Source of the DNA: an uncultured Mycoplasmatota bacterium
Lineage (GTDB): Bacteria; Bacillota_I; Bacilli_A; Mycoplasmatales; Mycoplasmoidaceae
Assembly: GCA_949527715.1 (NCBI GenBank)
Contig: CATEWF010000013.1
Location: 1 to 20,304 of the forward strand
DNA length: 20,304 bases
Direction of reading: 5' to 3'
The notes under the pieces are model-generated. The model made no database searches. It saw only the letters and a program-made list of their open reading frames with translations, and was not told the DNA's origin. The stretch's first letter is position 1; each line of letters starts with the position of its first letter. Below, piece by piece: positions 16,633 to 20,304 of the stretch. The position numbers and the translations under genes are program-made.

Positions 16633-16654
16633 CTATTTATATATCTATAAATAG
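16633..16654 (+). other. Perfect 9-bp hairpin at the expected 5' end of the PFOR mRNA
   Basis: CTATTTATA (16633-16641) pairs exactly with TATAAATAG (16646-16654) around a TATC loop. It starts almost at the predicted transcription start and ends 12 bases before the TAGGAGA ribosome binding site. It has no T-run, so it is not a terminator. A 5' mRNA-stabilising role is possible. Confidence 0.55.
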
Positions 16655-16673
16655 AGTTTGATATAGGAGAAAT

Positions 16674-19600
16674 ATGAAAGAAAAAAAACTAATTTCAGTT
16701 GATGGTAATACTGCTGCTGCATATGTTGGTTATGCAATGAGTGAAGTTAGCTGTGTTTACCCAATCACACCTTCAACCACTATGGCTGAAGTTATTGATG
16801 AATGAGCAGCAAAGGGAAAGAAAAACCTTTTCGGTAAAACTGTTTCTGTAGCAGAAATGCAATCAGAAGCTGGTGCTGCTGGTGCTGTTCATGGTAGTTT
16901 AGCAGTTGGTGCTTTAACTACTACTTATACAGCAAGTCAAGGATTATTATTAATGATCCCTAACATGTACAAAATTGCTGGTGAATTATTACCTGCAGTT
17001 TTCCATGTGTCAGCAAGAACTGTTGCAGCTCAAGCGATTAACATTTTTGGTGAACACTCAGATGTTATGGCTTGTAGACAAACCGGTTTCTGTATGTTAG
17101 CTTCTAACAACGTTCAAGAAGCAATGGATATGGCTTTAGTCGCACATGTATCTGCATTAAAAGCATCATTACCATTCTTACATTTCTTTGATGGTTTTAG
17201 AACATCACATGAAATTTCTAAGATTGAAGAAATTCCATATGAAGTTATGGAACAAATGCTTCCTAAAAAAGAAATTGGTAAGTTCAAAGCTAATGCACAC
17301 AACCCTGAACATCCTAAATTAACAGGTAGTGCTCAAAACCCTGATACATTCATGCAAAATAGAGAAGCATGCAATGTATATTACAATAAAGTTTATGACA
17401 TTGTTGAAGAAACAATGGATGAACTTGGTAAAAAAACAGGACGTAAATATAAACCATTTATGTACTATGGTGCAAAAGATGCTACAGATGTAATTGTTAC
17501 AATGGCAAGCAGTTGTGATGTAGTGCAAGAAACTATCGACTATTTAAATGCTAATGGTGGTAAATATGGATTAGTAAAAGTTCATTTGTACCGTCCATTC
17601 AATACCAAAGCTTTTTGTAAAACACTTCCAAAAACTGTTAAGAGAATTTCAATTTTAGACAGAACAAAAGAACAAGGTTCTATTGGTGAACCATTATATT
17701 TAGATGTAGTTGCTGCATTAAATGATTGTGGTTTAGAAAAAATTGAAACATTTGGTGGTAGATATGGTTTAGGTGGTAAGGACTTTATTCCTGCACATGT
17801 AGTTAGTGTTTTCCAAAACATGAAAGCAGCAAAACCTATTAAACATTTTACAGTTGGTATTACTGATGATGTTACAAAAACTTCTTTACTAGCTCCAAAA
17901 AATTTTAAAGGTTTAAACAACAAATACTTTGAATGTCAATTCTGAGGATTAGGATCAGACGGTACTATTTCTGCTAACAAGAGTAGTATTAAGATTATTG
18001 GTGAAACTACTAACAAATATATTCAAGGTTACTTTGAATATGACTCAAAAAAATCTGGTGGCTTAACAATTTCTCACTTACGTACTTCTGATACTCCAAT
18101 CTTAAGTAGTTATTTTGTATATGATGCAAACTTCATTGCTATTCACAACTATACATTTGTTAAAAAATATGATGTTTTAGCTGGTTTGAAGAAAAATGGT
18201 ACAGTTTTATTAAACACATCATTATCTGAAGAAGAATTAGCAAAAGATTTACCAGAAAACTTCAAGAAGCACTTAAAGGATACTGGTTCAAAACTTTATA
18301 TTATTCCTGCTATGAAAGTTGCTCAAGCAGCTGGATTAAAAAACAGAATTAACACAATTATGCAATCATGTTTCTTTAAGATTACTGGAATCATTGATTA
18401 CAAAATTGCTGAAAAAGAAATGAAAGATTTTGCAATTAAGTCTTATAGCAAAAAAGGTGAAGCAATTGTTCAAAGCAACATGAAAGCTATTGATGCTGCA
18501 ACAAATGATTTAATTGAAGTAAATGTTAAGAAAATTATTAGCACACCAACTGCTAAAAAAGAAATTGATAAAATTGCTTCTAAGTACTATCAAGAATTCA
18601 TTTCTCCAATTGAAAAAAGACATGGTAATGAAATGCCTGTATCAAACTTTGCAGTAGATGGATCAATTCCAACTGGTACATCTAAATTTGAAAAAAGAGG
18701 AATTAGTCAAAGTGTTCCTAAATGAGTTACTGAAAAATGTATTCAATGTGGTCAATGTGTACTTGTTTGTCCACATGCAGCTATTAGAAGTAAATTATTA
18801 ACTGAACAACAAGTTAAAAACGGTCCTGAAGGATTCAATGCTAAACCAGCTATTGGTGTAAAAGATGCTCAATTCAAAATTGAAGTAAGTTCATTAGACT
18901 GTACTGGTTGTGAAAATTGTTCACGTGTTTGTCCAGTTCATGCTTTAGAAATGACAAATGACAAAAAAATATTAGAACAAGAAGCTAAAAATTGAAAATA
19001 CTTTACAAGTTTGAAAAATGAAATCGCAAATCCATTCAACAAGCAAACTGTAAAAGGTATTCAATTTGAACAACCATACTTTGAATTTAGTGGTGCTTGT
19101 ACAGGATGTGGTGAAACTCCATACATTAAATTAGTTACTCAATTATTTGGTGATGAAATGATTGTTGCTAATGCAACAGGATGCTCTTCTATTTATAGTA
19201 GTAGTTCACCTACATGTCCATATACTACAAACGAAAACAATGAAGGTCCTACATGAGCTAACAGTTTATTCGAAGATAATGCTGAATTTGGTTTTGGTAT
19301 GAGGATGGCTACAAACTACCGTCGTGAACAAGCTTTAGATAGCTTAAAGAATTTACAAAACCAAGCAATTTCTTCAAACTTAAAAACTGCAATTAATGAA
19401 TTAGTTAGTGCATGAGAAAATCGTGTTGAGTCTAAGGAAAAAGGTAAATTAGTTGAAGGTATGTTAAAAGCAGAGGCTGAATCTAACAAAACTTTAGCTC
19501 CTGAAATTAAAAAAACATTAGCTTATGCTGATTTATTTGCTAAAAAATCTGTATGAATTTTTGGTGGAGATGGATGAGCTTATGATATTGGTTTTGGTGG

Positions 19601-20180
19601 CTTAGATCATGTAATCGCTTCTGGTCAAAATGTTAACATCTTAGTATTAGATACTGAAGTATATTCAAACACTGGTGGTCAATCATCTAAATCTACTCCA
19701 TTAGGAAGTATTGCCAAATTAGCTGCTAAAGGAAAACAAACTAGAAAGAAAAACTTAGCTGCTATTGCAATGAGCTACAAAGACGTATATGTTGCTCAAG
19801 TTTCTATGGGTGCAAATCAAGCTCAAGTTGTCAAAGCAATTTCTGAAGCAGAATCCTATGATGGTCCAAGTATCATTATTGCTTATGCTCCATGTATTAA
19901 CCATGGTATTGACATGGGTGGTGCTCAAGCTGAAATGAAGAAAGCAGTTGATTCTGGTTACTGATCATTATTTAGATATGACCCACGCAACAAAGAAAAC
20001 CCATTAACAATTGATAGTAAAGATCCAACAATTGATTACAAAGAATTTGTTAAAGGTGAAAACAGATATGCTAGATTATTTAAAGCAAACCCCGAAGTTG
20101 CTGAAAAGATTTTCGATGAAGCAAAAGTTCATGCTACTGAGAGACTTGAAACAATCAAATTAATGGGAAAAGCTAAATAA
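16674..20180 (+). CDS. nifJ: Pyruvate:ferredoxin (flavodoxin) oxidoreductase
   Basis: This 1168-residue, single-chain enzyme oxidises pyruvate to acetyl-CoA and CO2 and reduces ferredoxin. The N-terminal domain has YPITPSTTMAEVIDEWA and an EMQSEAGAAGAVHGSL segment that contacts pyruvate and TPP. A ferredoxin-like domain binds two [4Fe-4S] clusters (Cys689-692-695-699 and Cys743-746-749-753). The C-terminal TPP domain carries the proximal cluster ligands (Cys809, 812, 837, 1074) and GGDGWAYDIGFGGLDH (from 964), followed by NTGGQ. All catalytic ligands are present and the length equals clostridial and trichomonad enzymes. TGA codons encode Trp. A strong TAGGAGA ribosome binding site precedes the ATG. 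Together with the nearby ferredoxin and hydrogenase it forms a complete pyruvate-to-H2 chain, whereas mycoplasmas typically use pyruvate dehydrogenase. Confidence 0.97.
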
Positions 20181-20208
20181 TTTAGTTAGAGAAATTCTTC
20201 ATATTTTA

Positions 20209-20237
20209 AAAGTACATGGTTTACATGTACTTTTTTT
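20209..20237 (+). terminator. Terminator after PFOR
   Basis: AAAGTACATG (20209-20218) pairs perfectly with CATGTACTTT (20224-20233) around a GTTTA loop, followed by a T-run to 20237, 28 bases after the PFOR stop. Confidence 0.9.
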
Positions 20238-20251
20238 GTGCATTTTTTATT

Positions 20252-20257
20252 TATATT
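20252..20257 (+). promoter_or_regulatory. Possible -10 box for the gene at the right edge
   Basis: TATATT lies 38 bases before the ATG at 20296. A small inverted repeat (GTAAAA 20263-20268 with TTTTAC 20273-20278) falls in the leader. Confidence 0.35.
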
Positions 20258-20295
20258 AGACTGTAAAACCTATTTTACGCCACTTTGGAGTAAAT

Positions 20296-20304
20296 ATGGG
20301 GAAA
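20296..20304 (+). CDS. Start of a further gene, cut by the window edge
   Basis: Only three codons (Met-Gly-Lys) are visible. The call rests on a TTGGAG ribosome binding site at 20285-20290 properly spaced before an ATG, downstream of a terminator and a possible -10 box. The product cannot be guessed. Confidence 0.4.

Overview
The window comes from a mollicute (Mycoplasma-like bacterium) that reads UGA as tryptophan. The DNA is strongly AT-rich. Almost every long gene contains in-frame TGA codons exactly where its family carries Trp, for example the W of the hydrogenase TSCCPGW motif. Read with the universal code, these genes would look broken into pieces. A UGA=Trp mollicute with an [FeFe]-hydrogenase, a ferredoxin and a pyruvate:ferredoxin oxidoreductase (PFOR) is unusual. 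It recalls anaerobic, host- or protist-associated lineages such as the trichomonad-associated 'Candidatus Mycoplasma girerdii', but the species cannot be fixed from this sequence alone.

Left part (1-5113, minus strand). A cut-off gene start, possibly imidazolonepropionase, is followed by a large Gly-rich repeat surface protein (278-2482). Then comes a compact operon transcribed right to left: rplU (L21), the ribosomal-protein protease prp, rpmA (L27), a Pr6Pr/FAR-17a-type membrane protein, and nfo (endonuclease IV). A leader with two abutting 13-nt palindromes precedes rplU and is a candidate L21 autoregulatory leader.

Middle (5167-8610, plus strand). Two paralogous lipoproteins with a BspA-like leucine-rich-repeat end flank a family-8 glycosyltransferase. 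The first copy is frameshifted and has a strong terminator hairpin in front of its start. The second copy is intact, but its ATG has become ATC.

Housekeeping block (8628-13008, plus strand). An all-alpha dUTPase and a YgjP-type metallopeptidase overlap by one base. Next is an asnS-pgsA-cinA-membrane protein operon with spacings of about one base. It ends at a bidirectional terminator shared with the convergent ferredoxin gene.

Energy block (13055-20180). Ferredoxin and a CpI-like [FeFe]-hydrogenase lie on the minus strand. Diverging from them are a YfcC-family transporter and a full-length PFOR on the plus strand. Together PFOR, ferredoxin and hydrogenase would turn pyruvate into acetyl-CoA, CO2 and H2. 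A terminator follows PFOR and a new gene begins at the window edge.

Two modes of translation start are visible. Ribosomal, ferredoxin, hydrogenase, PFOR and first-lipoprotein genes have clear AGGA-type ribosome binding sites. Many others have none and often carry a TATAAT box only 6-14 bases before the start, which suggests leaderless or nearly leaderless mRNAs. No rRNA, tRNA, insertion sequence or CRISPR array was seen.
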